Source: Marinobacter salarius (lineage in GTDB: Bacteria > Pseudomonadota > Gammaproteobacteria > Pseudomonadales > Oleiphilaceae). From it: 64,000 nt of DNA. Within the stretch, counting starts at the first letter, position 1. Each line of letters begins with the position of its first letter. The stretch spans positions 4,154,001 through 4,218,000 of the forward strand of contig CP007152.1 in assembly GCA_000831005.1 (NCBI GenBank), given 5' to 3'. The translations under genes were made by a program, and so were the position numbers. A model generated the notes under the pieces. The model saw only the letters and a list, made by a program, of their open reading frames with translations. It was not told where the DNA came from and ran no database searches. Of the stretch, positions 9,795 through 18,152 are shown piece after piece.

Positions 9795-10943
9795 ATGATC
9801 CAGAAGACCATGAAAGCCATGCTGCTCACCGGCCACGGTGGCGTCGAGAAACTGGAATACACCGAAGACGTGCCCATCCCCACCCCTGGTGCGGGAGAGG
9901 TGCTCGTCCAGGTCACCGCCACCGCCAAGAACAACACCGACCGCAAAGCCCGGGAGGGTCTTTACCCCACCAAGGATAAAGGCGACGTAACCTCCTTCCA
10001 GATGGGAGGCTCAGCCACGCTGACGTTCCCAAGAGTTCAAGGCGCGGACGTTGTTGGGCGTATCGTCGCCGTGGGGCAGGGTGTTGAGGATACGCGGATC
10101 GGCCAACGAGGCCTGCTGGACTTTAACCTCTACGCGGACGAGCGCCGGGATATCAACCTGACCCCGGACTACTACGGCCACGGCGCCGATGGTGGGTTCG
10201 CGGAATATATTGCTGTGCCTTCCGACCAGTTTCACCATGTCGAGAATGCCGGCCTGGCCGATGCCGAACTTGCCGCTATGGGCATGTGCTCCTATCAGAC
10301 CGCCTTGCACATGCTCACATCCGCACGGGTAAAAGCGGGCGAGCACATCCTTGTGACCGGTGCCAGTGGTGGCGTTGGCACCGCCCTTATCCAGCTTTGC
10401 CGCATCATGGGGGCGATTCCCTATGCGCTGAGCCAGCGTGATAAGGCCGACCCTCTGCTCAAGCTTGGCGCCGAAGCCGTGCTGGACCGTTCCGACATGG
10501 ACAACTTCACGGATCAGGTGCGGTCCGTCACTGGGGGGCGACCGATTGATGCCGTGATGGACCTGGCTGGCGGCGAGATGACCGACCAGTTTATCGACAC
10601 CATGATCTTCGACATGAACAGCCGCGATGATTACCCAAGGCTCAGCATCGCGGGCGCCAGCGCCGGGAACGTCAGCGAAATCATGTGGACACGGATTTAC
10701 CTGTATCAGGTGCAGGTGTTCGGCGTGTCACACGGCACCCGTGAAGAAGCGGAGCAATTGGTGGCCTGGATTCGCAGCGGTCAGCTGAAGCCGGTGCTGC
10801 ATGCAGCTTTCAGACTTTCAGAGTTGCACGAAGCGGAACGCTACTTCGTCAATCGCAACAGCAACTACCTGGGCAAAATCGTAATCGTCCCGGATGCCCA
10901 ATGGGCCGAACATGGTGCCCCGTTTGCCCTGGAGAAGTCCTAA
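9795..10943 (+). CDS. MDR-superfamily zinc-binding-type alcohol dehydrogenase / quinone oxidoreductase
   Basis: 382 residues with the GroES-like N-terminal domain (GAGEVLVQVTATAKNNTDRKAREG) and a Rossmann domain with the nucleotide-binding motif VTGASGGVGTALIQL (about residue 190). The usual catalytic-zinc Cys/His set of alcohol dehydrogenases is not obvious, so a zinc-independent quinone-reductase-like or crotonyl-CoA-reductase-like enzyme is as likely. Its stop codon overlaps the ATG of the proline-racemase-family gene (TAATG), so the two are translationally coupled and probably act on related substrates. Confidence 0.75.
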   Translation: MIQKTMKAMLLTGHGGVEKLEYTEDVPIPTPGAGEVLVQVTATAKNNTDRKAREGLYPTKDKGDVTSFQMGGSATLTFPRVQGADVVGRIVAVGQGVEDTRIGQRGLLDFNLYADERRDINLTPDYYGHGADGGFAEYIAVPSDQFHHVENAGLADAELAAMGMCSYQTALHMLTSARVKAGEHILVTGASGGVGTALIQLCRIMGAIPYALSQRDKADPLLKLGAEAVLDRSDMDNFTDQVRSVTGGRPIDAVMDLAGGEMTDQFIDTMIFDMNSRDDYPRLSIAGASAGNVSEIMWTRIYLYQVQVFGVSHGTREEAEQLVAWIRSGQLKPVLHAAFRLSELHEAERYFVNRNSNYLGKIVIVPDAQWAEHGAPFALEKS

Positions 10944-11970
10944 TGCGTCCCGAACTCAAACTGCAACTGATGGACACCCACGCCGGCGGGGATGTAAGCC
11001 GGATCGTGACTGGCGGGATTTGCCCGCTTCCGGGGGACACCGTGCGCGCCCAGATGGAATACCTGCGGGACAAGGCGGATGGCCTTCGCACGTTACTACT
11101 GGAAGAGCCCTACGGCATCCCGGAAATGTCCGTGGACCTGCTGGTGCCTCCCACGGACCCCGAGGCGGTCGCCGGTTATATCATCATGGAAGTGATGGGG
11201 TATCCGATTTACTCCGGTTCCAACACCATCTGTACCGCCACGGCCGTTCTGGAGAGTGGCATCGTCGCCAAGCGGGAAGGGTGGCAGAGCTTCGCGCTGG
11301 AAGCGCCTGCGGGCCTGGTCCACATCGACGCCCTTGTTCGGGACGGAGTTGTGGAAGCCATTACCTGCGGCGGGCTGCCCAGTTACATCGACACCTACCA
11401 GGCCAGCATCCACGTGCCCTCGATCGGTGACGTATCCTACAGCGTAGCCTACAGCGGCGGTTTCTACGCCCTGGTGGACGCGACGAGCCTTGGGTTTTCC
11501 CTGACCCTGGATGAAGAACGCAAACTCAGCGAATGCGCCTATCAGATAGTAGAGGCCATCCAGGCAGAACGCGGCTTCTCCCACTACACGCTGGGTGATG
11601 TCGGACCCTTACCCTTTCTCCATTTCATGGGGCCGGTTGAACAATTGTCGGATCATTCGTATCGCTCACGGTCGGCCACCTATGTGCATCCCGGAGTTAT
11701 CTGCCGCAGCACCACCGGCACGGGTACTTCAGCACGGCTTGCGTTAATGAACTACGAGGCAAAATCAGCCCGGGCGACCGACTGGAGACCGTCTCCCTGC
11801 GTGAAACCGGGTTTATCGGTGAATTCACTGGCGTGCGCCAGGAAGGGGAACATCAGGTGGTCGAGAATACCATCACCGGCAAGAGCTACGTGCTTAACCG
11901 GGCGGATATCATCGTAAACTGTGATGATCCGATGGTGGACTGTGGGGGGCTTACTCACATTCTTTTGTAG
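10943..11970 (+). CDS. Proline racemase / hydroxyproline epimerase-dehydratase family protein, frameshifted, atypical active site
   Basis: The ATG overlaps the stop of the upstream oxidoreductase. The frame runs to about 11755, then the family C-terminus (GDRLETVSLRETGFIGEF... DDPMVDCGGLTHILL) continues in another frame to 11970, so one frameshift is present. Length (about 342 residues) fits the family. The N-terminal motif, normally MCGH followed by N-S/T-I, reads YSGSNTI. The second motif, normally PCGTGTSA, reads TTGTGTSARLA. The two catalytic positions are therefore Ser and Thr instead of Cys/Cys (racemase, epimerase) or Cys/Thr (trans-3-hydroxyproline dehydratase). Activity should not be assigned from the family name alone. 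Confidence 0.7.
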
Positions 11971-12099
11971 CCTGAGGTTTTGCGGGCGGATACGGGGGGT
12001 GGGGTAGTTTTCTTCTGGAAAAGAAACTCGCTTTGCTTCAGACATCTTTTCCTTTACCCAGAAAATACCCAAACCCCTATCCCGGCTTATCCGGATTTT

Positions 12100-12396
12100 G
12101 GGGGATTCCACTCGATCAGGAAGTCGATCTGTTCCTGCTGTCGCAGGGAGTCGCGGTTGTCGCGAGTATCATGAGCACTGTCCAGGCGCAACAGGATTGG
12201 CTTGCAGTGCCCGGGCTCGAAGTAAAACCCGTTTGAGGGTGTCGAGAAACCCGTTGTTGGCATGCTGGCTGCCGGGGCGCAGCACGCACCCCAGGCACCA
12301 GCCCTCTCTTCCCAGGTACGCGGCTATCGGTGCATAGCCGTCATACCCTTTGTAGGTGTAGCTGACGCCCTCTTTGCGGGTCTGGCTGTTGTCCAT
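12100..12396 (-). pseudogene. IS1380-family transposase remnant
   Basis: The minus frame from 12396 reads MDNSQTRKEGVSYTYKGYDGY and continues APIAAYLGREGWCLGCVLRPG, the central part of IS1380-type DDE transposases. After a frame change it continues RLDSAHDTRDNRDSLRQQ, matching the segment around the second catalytic Asp. Only about 100 codons survive, with no start, no C-terminus and at least one frame change, so this is a decayed fragment. It sits exactly where flank-like genes stop and element-like genes begin. Base composition around it is close to the flank. Confidence 0.65.
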
Positions 12397-12399
12397 GGG

Positions 12400-12443
12400 A
12401 ATCGGGATAGGGGGGAACCAATAGCTTCCCCCCTATCCCGATT
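12400..12443. repeat. Perfect 18-bp inverted repeat, terminator-like or IS-end-like
   Basis: Arms at 12400-12417 and 12426-12443 are perfectly complementary over 18 bp (AATCGGGATAGGGGGGAA and its complement) around an 8-nt loop, followed by TTTT. The CCCTATCCCG core recurs once more near 12078-12088 on the other side of the transposase remnant. It could be a strong intrinsic terminator, or the ends of a small IS-derived element. Confidence 0.6.
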
Positions 12444-12551
12444 TTCGGGCTTGCCAGTGAAGCATAGCCGTGTATACCTGAAGACTACAGCGGACAAAAG
12501 TCATGATTTGCACAACCATAAACTGACTTTACAACCGAATGGATCGGCGAC

Positions 12552-12574
12552 TTTTCCACAGAATCTGTGGATAA
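12552..12574. promoter_or_regulatory. Inverted pair of DnaA boxes
   Basis: TTTTCCACA at 12552-12560 faces TGTGGATAA at 12566-12574, five bases apart. The second is an exact complement of the DnaA consensus TTATCCACA and the first differs by one base. It lies in the 270-bp gene-free stretch at the left edge of the element. DnaA or IHF-type architectural binding is possible, but no iterons are nearby. Confidence 0.4.
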
Positions 12575-12664
12575 CCTTATTGATAAAGTGCGCTGTCGGT
12601 CGTCCAGCGCAGACCTTACTTGGACCTGTCACAATCGATCATTTTTTGAGCGGGATTCAGCGTC

Positions 12665-13023
12665 ATGGACAAGACAATCGTTCACAACGGAATAGCACGA
12701 AAGTGTAGCCTTGGCGCGGGCGTCGCGCTGCTGTTTCTGGTCAGCCTATATGCCGGTGATGGTGTTTCATTCCAAGAGACTTGGGGATGGATTTGCGGTG
12801 GCATACTGTGCGGATTTGCTGCGATTCACCCGATTTCAAAGGTCTACGAGCGTTCTGCCCAGAAGTACGGCGAATACTGCGAGGTGACGGGTCGGAGCCA
12901 TATAACGATCACAGAGCGCCTGGCTCTGTATTCAAAGAGCCGCTGCACCCCACCGATGCTGTTTACGACCAGTCTCACGATGTTTACTACGGCAACGAGC
13001 TCCTAGATAGCCTCTTAGCATAG
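12665..13023 (+). CDS. Hypothetical small membrane protein at the element's left end, probably frameshifted
   Basis: The ATG at 12665 opens a frame with an N-terminal TM pair (GAGVALLFLVSLYAG, GWICGGILCGFAAIHP) and a charged stretch. Near 12890-12920 the natural-looking C-terminus switches to another frame, giving GSVFKEPLHPTDAVYDQSHDVYYGNELLDSLLA to a stop at 13021-13023. The D-x-V-Y-D-x-S-H pattern resembles tails of small ICE-encoded proteins. I do not recognise the family. It converges with traG across a strong hairpin terminator. Confidence 0.45.
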
Positions 13024-13053
13024 ATCGCCGTAACGTAGCCGCCCAAAAGAAAC

Positions 13054-13075
13054 AGGGCGGCCAGTCGGCCGCCCT
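13054..13075. terminator. Hairpin terminator between convergent genes
   Basis: AGGGCGGCC at 13054-13062 pairs perfectly with GGCCGCCCT at 13067-13075 around a 4-nt loop. The minus strand continues into a T-rich run, so this most likely ends the long transfer operon after traG; it may also stop the short plus-strand gene. Confidence 0.65.
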
Positions 13076-13093
13076 ATAACTCTGGCTCTATGC

Positions 13094-14763
13094 TTATTTT
13101 CTGCCTCGGCTTCCGCCGCCTTGGTTACCGCCTCTGCCTGGTAAAAGACCTCTGGTGTTCCGCATAGTCCCAGCCATGCCGCCAGCAAAGGCCGAGCTTC
13201 CGGCAGCCATACCACCGCCTACACCGCCACCACCCATGCCTCGAAGCATTGAACTTCCGGCCATGGCATGATGGACAGCCAGATCATTGGCAGAATAAAG
13301 ATGGAGCTCATGCTGACAATCCGGATCAGAAGGCTATTGGTCATCTCATCAAACCAGCCTGCGTTGGTCGCATAGATCTGTAGGATCCGGTTGTCGAACC
13401 AGTAAGCTGCCGCCCAGATGGCATTGATAAATTCCAGGCTGAACCAGGTAACCGCCAATGCGAAAAAGGAGCTGAAGCCATAGCTTCCAAAAATCATGAC
13501 GAAAGGAGCCGCGATGACCACAATCATCTGGAACATGACCAGCAACATGGGCCCGGCCACTTTGAACATCTGCTGTATAGCGTTGGCCTGCAGAAATTCG
13601 TTAGCTGACGTTAGAACGTTGCCCAGCTGAGTAGCGTTATCCCACATCTGGGACCAGAAGCCTTTATTCGCGTCAAAGTTATTACTCATGTCCAGCTGAG
13701 TAGCGGCCGACAGATCACTGTGGTTATTTTCAAGAATCAGCTTCAGCATCATGTCTTCTTTGACCTGGTCCGGCTCGGCCTGTTTGCTGAACACGCCAGC
13801 ACCCCAAGTCTTCCAGTCATCAACAATGTCCCCGACTTCATCGTCAGGAATGTCGTCAAGAATCCTCTCCCGCAAGCCATCGCCGCCATTGTTGAACCAT
13901 CCCGCAGCATTTCTCTCACCAAGCCAGACTTCTTCGCAATATGGATAGACACCGGTTTGATGGGCTGCGTCAGAATCTCGCCATGTAGGTTGTCGGGAGA
14001 ATCCCTTGTTCTCATAGTTGGCAACGTACAGCTCTTTGTCCCGGTAATAGGCATCGGCGTAGCCCAACAGAATGCGACTGCCCATCCAATCAATGTCTTC
14101 CCAGGGTTCAACGTTGGTCAAAACCATGGGATTGCCTGTCACCGGATCGACCGGCGGGTTGGCCTTGTACTTGTTCACGGCCGGCTTATAGCAGGCTTCG
14201 TAGAAGTTCTGGATGTCCTTACGTAGAGTTTCATCCTGGATGGTGATATTGGATATCCTCATCAACATGAACTCGTAGTTGTTCACGCAGGTCATGGATT
14301 TGATGGAAGTGTGCGTAATGGCCGTTGAAACGGTTTCGACCAGCGTCCAGGCAACCGGTTTGTGAACCTGCCACGTCTGGAGATCACTCATAGCAGAATC
14401 AAAGCCCGTTTGGGTATTGTCTCCGGTCCCTGACGCAGTGCTGGAGGGTGTATTGGTGTTCGAGGCCGTTCCACAATCCTGAACCGTTACCTCGTAGCGA
14501 ACGCCAGAAAGCGTCGTGGACATGCTTTTATAGGGAATGACGCACAACATGAGCACCAGGATCATTCCGAGCAGCGTTGTTTCCATGCTCTTGATCGTCT
14601 CACTGGCATTGCCGGCGGAATAGTTTTCCTTAAATGTACTCACGACAGCAACAATGAAAGGAATCAGAGCCACCCCGGTTCCGACGAGGACATCCCAAAT
14701 GGCCTCGTACATATTCCAGCCAAACATCATTGTGTAAATTTCGAGGTAGGTATTGGCGACCAT
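13094..14763 (-). CDS. traG: TraG-N-domain conjugative transfer protein of the GI-type system, frameshifted
   Basis: Start ATG at 14763 (MVANTYLEIYTMMFGWNMYE), 5 bases after the preceding stop. The main frame reads to 13219, but a different frame downstream of about 13265 gives the Gly/Met-rich tail MAGSSMLRGMGGGGVGGG... ending GGGSRGRK at 13094. One missing G at CATGCCATGG repairs it. The protein has about five TM helices near both ends of a large periplasmic domain. In GI-type/F-type systems the TraG N-terminal region takes part in pilus assembly and mating-pair stabilisation. It is the last gene of the transfer operon. Confidence 0.75.
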
Positions 14764-14768
14764 TCCGG

Positions 14769-15146
14769 CTATCTCCCTATGCCGAACTGTTGGATAAGTA
14801 CGATCTCGACAAACGCCAGCAACAGAGCAATTTTCCACCACTGCGATCGCATGAACTTAAAGTCCGCGGCATGCTTTTCTTCCAGCGCAAGCCACTTTTC
14901 GTTCGACGTTTCGCCGCGATCCGGCAAACGGGTGGCGTAGCGAGAAATCGCTGGCCAAGCGGCCACTATGGCGACAAAAAAGGCGACTCTGTACCAGGTC
15001 AATTCGGCTATTAAGTCGAGGGATTTCACCTCCTCTGCCGAAGTATCCGTCAAAGCCGCGACAACCATGCCGATGATCATCAGGCAGCGACGCCGCCCAT
15101 AGAAACCATCAGGAACTTCCGGGTTTTTTGCATCACTGAACTCCAA
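14769..15146 (-). CDS. Small integral membrane protein in the T4SS operon
   Basis: 125 residues with three hydrophobic segments (GRRRCLMIIGMVVAALT, YRVAFFVAIVAAWPAI, WWKIALLLAFVEIVLIQQF) and a charged loop (residues about 75-100). It overlaps the end of the preceding gene by 14 bases and is followed directly by traG, so it is translationally coupled within the operon. Its position matches the small membrane gene that lies before traG in PFGI-1-type clusters. Function unknown. Confidence 0.65.
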   Translation of the reverse strand: MEFSDAKNPEVPDGFYGRRRCLMIIGMVVAALTDTSAEEVKSLDLIAELTWYRVAFFVAIVAAWPAISRYATRLPDRGETSNEKWLALEEKHAADFKFMRSQWWKIALLLAFVEIVLIQQFGIGR

Positions 15147-16488
15147 AGCTGTTCAAGCCGGACGGTTTGTTGCCTGACGGTAGGTTTGTGTTTTGGTAGA
15201 TCCGCTCTTCGGTGCCCAGCAAATGGCCAATTGTTCTCTCTGCTACCGCCTCGCGGGTCTCAATTTCCTGGTCGAGTTGGGCCAACTCAACGTTCAGGTG
15301 ATCAATCGCGTTATCAATAATGGCGATCGCGGTATCCATGTTGGCAACGTTCGGCTCTTTAACGCCCGAACGGAGCATTTGAGTTAGGAAGCGACCCTGC
15401 TCAACAAGACGTGTATACGCAATTTCGCTCGACAATTTACGCAGCATCTCTTCCTGAGCGGTTGGATTACGCTTTCGGATGGCTTTAATGACAAGATCGG
15501 TCACACGGACCCCAGGAGGCGCGGAAACCCGATTCAGGTTTTGCCAACTGAGAGCCGTAGTTCCGTCCACCAAGTCTTCGAGGTCATCGTAAAGAATCGT
15601 TTCCATGTCACGATGACGGTAGGCTAGACCTTTGCCAGGGCGGGAAGTGATTTTTTTACAGTTATCGCAGGTTCGGATTTCAGAATCGCCGACCACGGAT
15701 ACTGCCCAATCGGCGGCCTGAATCGGACCGCTCCAGTATTCCCAAAGCGCGTTGCCCTGCCCGTCTGCAACGGACACCGACGCCGAGTCACAGCTGTCGT
15801 TGCGATCAAACAGGACGTTGTAGCCCACCAACACAACGTCTCTTAAGGCACGGATTGGCGGCTGTCCGGCTCCACCTTTTTTGCTGTTGCAGACCCATTC
15901 TGAGCCCGCATCGCCGTGGTTAGAGCCATCCACGTTCTCTTTTGCTGCCACGGCATCACCACCAGTAGCCCCAATATTCCAGGACCAGTCCGCCACCTTG
16001 GCGTTCATCTTGAACTTTTCCCATGGGTAATCGGTGGAATCGCCCATCATCAGATTCGCCATTTCCTGACAGGACGATTCGGCGAACTCAAAGTCCATCT
16101 TGCCCTGCAGAATGCCTTGCTGAAGAAGGTCATAGAGTCCAGGATCGGCTTTTTGAATGGCCAATGCCGGCAGGGAGGCAACCGCAGCTGTCGCGCTATT
16201 AATGACGTTGTCCATCATGTTTTTGAAACCGTCCGTGAGTCCGTTCAACTGGTTTTTCACCGTCATTTTTGGATCGAACTCACCACATGCCATGTTCAAA
16301 TCCCAGCCTGCACCAAAACTCAAAATCGGGATCGAGTGAATTTTGGTCGGCGGTCCAGAAATAAGCCCTCCCCCAATCTGATAGTCCATCAGTGTGTTGA
16401 GCCGGGGCGACGTTGTTTCAATCGCATTCGCGCTAGCCGCCAACGATCCCGCAAGTACCACGCCAATCCATTGATTACGATTTTTCAT
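15133..16488 (-). CDS. TIGR03755-family ICE protein (TraH-like position)
   Basis: 451 residues with a signal peptide (MKNRNQWIGVVLAGSLAASANA) and several cysteines (ACGEFD, SSCQEM, CDSA, CDNCKK), indicating a periplasmic, probably disulfide-bonded protein. Its length, its order after the TIGR03756 gene and the QIGGGLISGPP opening fit TIGR03755 (PFL_4711-like). In GI-type systems this gene lies where traH lies in F plasmids and probably helps pilus assembly. Confidence 0.75.
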   Translation of the reverse strand: MKNRNQWIGVVLAGSLAASANAIETTSPRLNTLMDYQIGGGLISGPPTKIHSIPILSFGAGWDLNMACGEFDPKMTVKNQLNGLTDGFKNMMDNVINSATAAVASLPALAIQKADPGLYDLLQQGILQGKMDFEFAESSCQEMANLMMGDSTDYPWEKFKMNAKVADWSWNIGATGGDAVAAKENVDGSNHGDAGSEWVCNSKKGGAGQPPIRALRDVVLVGYNVLFDRNDSCDSASVSVADGQGNALWEYWSGPIQAADWAVSVVGDSEIRTCDNCKKITSRPGKGLAYRHRDMETILYDDLEDLVDGTTALSWQNLNRVSAPPGVRVTDLVIKAIRKRNPTAQEEMLRKLSSEIAYTRLVEQGRFLTQMLRSGVKEPNVANMDTAIAIIDNAIDHLNVELAQLDQEIETREAVAERTIGHLLGTEERIYQNTNLPSGNKPSGLNSFGVQ

Positions 16489-16537
16489 TGCCTTAAATCC
16501 TTATAAATCTTTTGATGACGGTCGGTTTGGAACCACT

Positions 16538-17683
16538 TCAGCCAGAGTGCCAAATCAAAGACGATCCCCGTCGTTGACAGCACTTGTATGCTCGCCAGAA
16601 ATTCCAGACATAAGAATCGTCGTCGGAACGCTTACTCATTGAGGGTGTGGCGCCATAGGGAAACTTTTGGCATGAGCTTTCATCCTGCGGATACAACATC
16701 TGGAAGACACCGGTATCTTTATCGTTCTGATTCAGTGGACCGGGCGGCCAATATCCGTCTTCACTGGGCTGACCGATGGTGAAATAAAGGTGAGGCTCGT
16801 TCGGGCGGGTCACGAAGTGCATGGCGCGAAAAGCGGTAAGAACACCCGATTTAAGACCGTCCGCCTGGGTCAGAAACCCGCTTCTGGGAAATACACCCCC
16901 ATAACTGTTGTGGCCAGATCCGAGTCTATCCATGCCGACCGCCCATGAAATCGGGTAGAAAAATTCCGGCAGGTGCCAGCGCCAGGCGATGGAGTCCAGG
17001 TTTGAGATGAAATAGGGATAGAACGGGAAGGTACGTCCTGCACAGACCATTCCAAATAGGCCCTGGGCCAGCGTGTTATAAGCCACCAGCGCTGGATTCC
17101 CGTATGAGTCCACCAATTTGAAATCGAGGTTTACATGGTCATAACGGGTAGCTTCATTGGAGCGGCCGCCTTCTACCTTGTCGACGTTGTGGTTCGTGAC
17201 CCATCCAATCATGGTTGTCACCCATGAGGAATCGTTCTCAGCCATTGAGATCTGGTTTATGTCCTGGGATTCGGTCCATGGCTCCCCGGCAGCGCGGTCA
17301 TAAGACTGCACCACCAGGTCCGGTACAAAGTTTTTGACCTTGATGGACGTGTCTACCCAGCAGACAAAGGCGGCACAGGTCATCCAGATGCAAGCACCAC
17401 GGATTTCCCAGTCCATACAGCTCAGAGCGGCGGACATGGTCTGATCGACGATTTCAAAGGTATCGATGACGCCATCGTAGGTGTCGTTCAGCTCGCCATG
17501 ACAGGCGATACATTCCACCTGGCCATCACGTTCTTCCAGGCGGTTCTGTGTGTCCGTAATGGTCGCGTCCCTGACTGCGTCCAAATCGCCCGGGTCGTAG
17601 TTCGTCCACTCGCTCGGGTAGGCAAAAGCGTTCCCGGCACTGCCAATCAACACCAGAAACACCAGAGAAATGAACGTCCGCAT
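16538..17683 (-). CDS. TIGR03756-family ICE protein (TraU-like)
   Basis: 381 residues with a signal peptide ending AFA. The exported part is cysteine-rich (VECIACHGEL with a C-x-x-C-H motif, LSCMDWEIRGACIWMTCAAFVCW, KCCQRRGSS) and has the W-rich segments typical of TraU-like proteins. TIGR03756 (PFL_4710-like) always sits next to TIGR03755 and TIGR03757, as here. TraU relatives act in the periplasm in pilus assembly and DNA transfer. The gene ends 49 bases before the next start. Confidence 0.75.
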   Translation of the reverse strand: MRTFISLVFLVLIGSAGNAFAYPSEWTNYDPGDLDAVRDATITDTQNRLEERDGQVECIACHGELNDTYDGVIDTFEIVDQTMSAALSCMDWEIRGACIWMTCAAFVCWVDTSIKVKNFVPDLVVQSYDRAAGEPWTESQDINQISMAENDSSWVTTMIGWVTNHNVDKVEGGRSNEATRYDHVNLDFKLVDSYGNPALVAYNTLAQGLFGMVCAGRTFPFYPYFISNLDSIAWRWHLPEFFYPISWAVGMDRLGSGHNSYGGVFPRSGFLTQADGLKSGVLTAFRAMHFVTRPNEPHLYFTIGQPSEDGYWPPGPLNQNDKDTGVFQMLYPQDESSCQKFPYGATPSMSKRSDDDSYVWNFWRAYKCCQRRGSSLIWHSG

Positions 17684-17684
17684 G

Positions 17685-18152
17685 TCAGTGGTTCTCCCTG
17701 CTATAGACGGCCAGAGCCGCCTTTAATGAGCGCTCGCCGTAAACCACTTGGCGGTCGTTGAAAACGATGGCCGGAAGCTTCTCGATGCCAAAGCGCATCG
17801 CAGCTTCAATGGCTCGGGCCCCTGCTTGTATTTCCTGATTGATCGCTGGCCAGTGGGCGCTGTTAAGCACCTCGCTGAAAGCGTCTCTATATGCTTTCTC
17901 GACCTTGGTGGGTTGGATCTTCTTCGGGACCAAGGCACGCATCCGTTGATTGAGCTGCTTGGTTGCGCGATTTTTGGAGTCCATGTCGTACACCTCAATC
18001 TGCACCCGGTCAGACAAGCGCTCGTCCTGCAGGACAAACTGATCATTGGTTTCAAATATCCGGATGGTCTGTATGGAGTCAGCCGCGAGCGTTGAGGCAC
18101 TGACAAGCACCGTAACGACAAAACCCAAGGATTGAAGCAGATGACGATTCAT
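17685..18152 (-). CDS. TIGR03757-family ICE protein (TrbC/thioredoxin-fold-like)
   Basis: 155 residues with a signal peptide ending TLAA. The remainder has the segment FGIEKLPAIVFNDRQVVYG, the cis-proline region typical of the thioredoxin-like TrbC/TIGR03757 group, but no CxxC. It overlaps the ATPase stop by one base and is followed after 1 base by the TIGR03756 gene, so translation is coupled. Probable role: periplasmic chaperone or assembly factor for the conjugative pilus. Confidence 0.75.
   Translation of the reverse strand: MNRHLLQSLGFVVTVLVSASTLAADSIQTIRIFETNDQFVLQDERLSDRVQIEVYDMDSKNRATKQLNQRMRALVPKKIQPTKVEKAYRDAFSEVLNSAHWPAINQEIQAGARAIEAAMRFGIEKLPAIVFNDRQVVYGERSLKAALAVYSRENH

Noticed and set aside
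13015..13215. Minus-strand 66-codon ORF after TraG
   Set aside because: Another frame gives the Gly/Met-rich tail of TraG up to 13094, so this one is a shadow frame.
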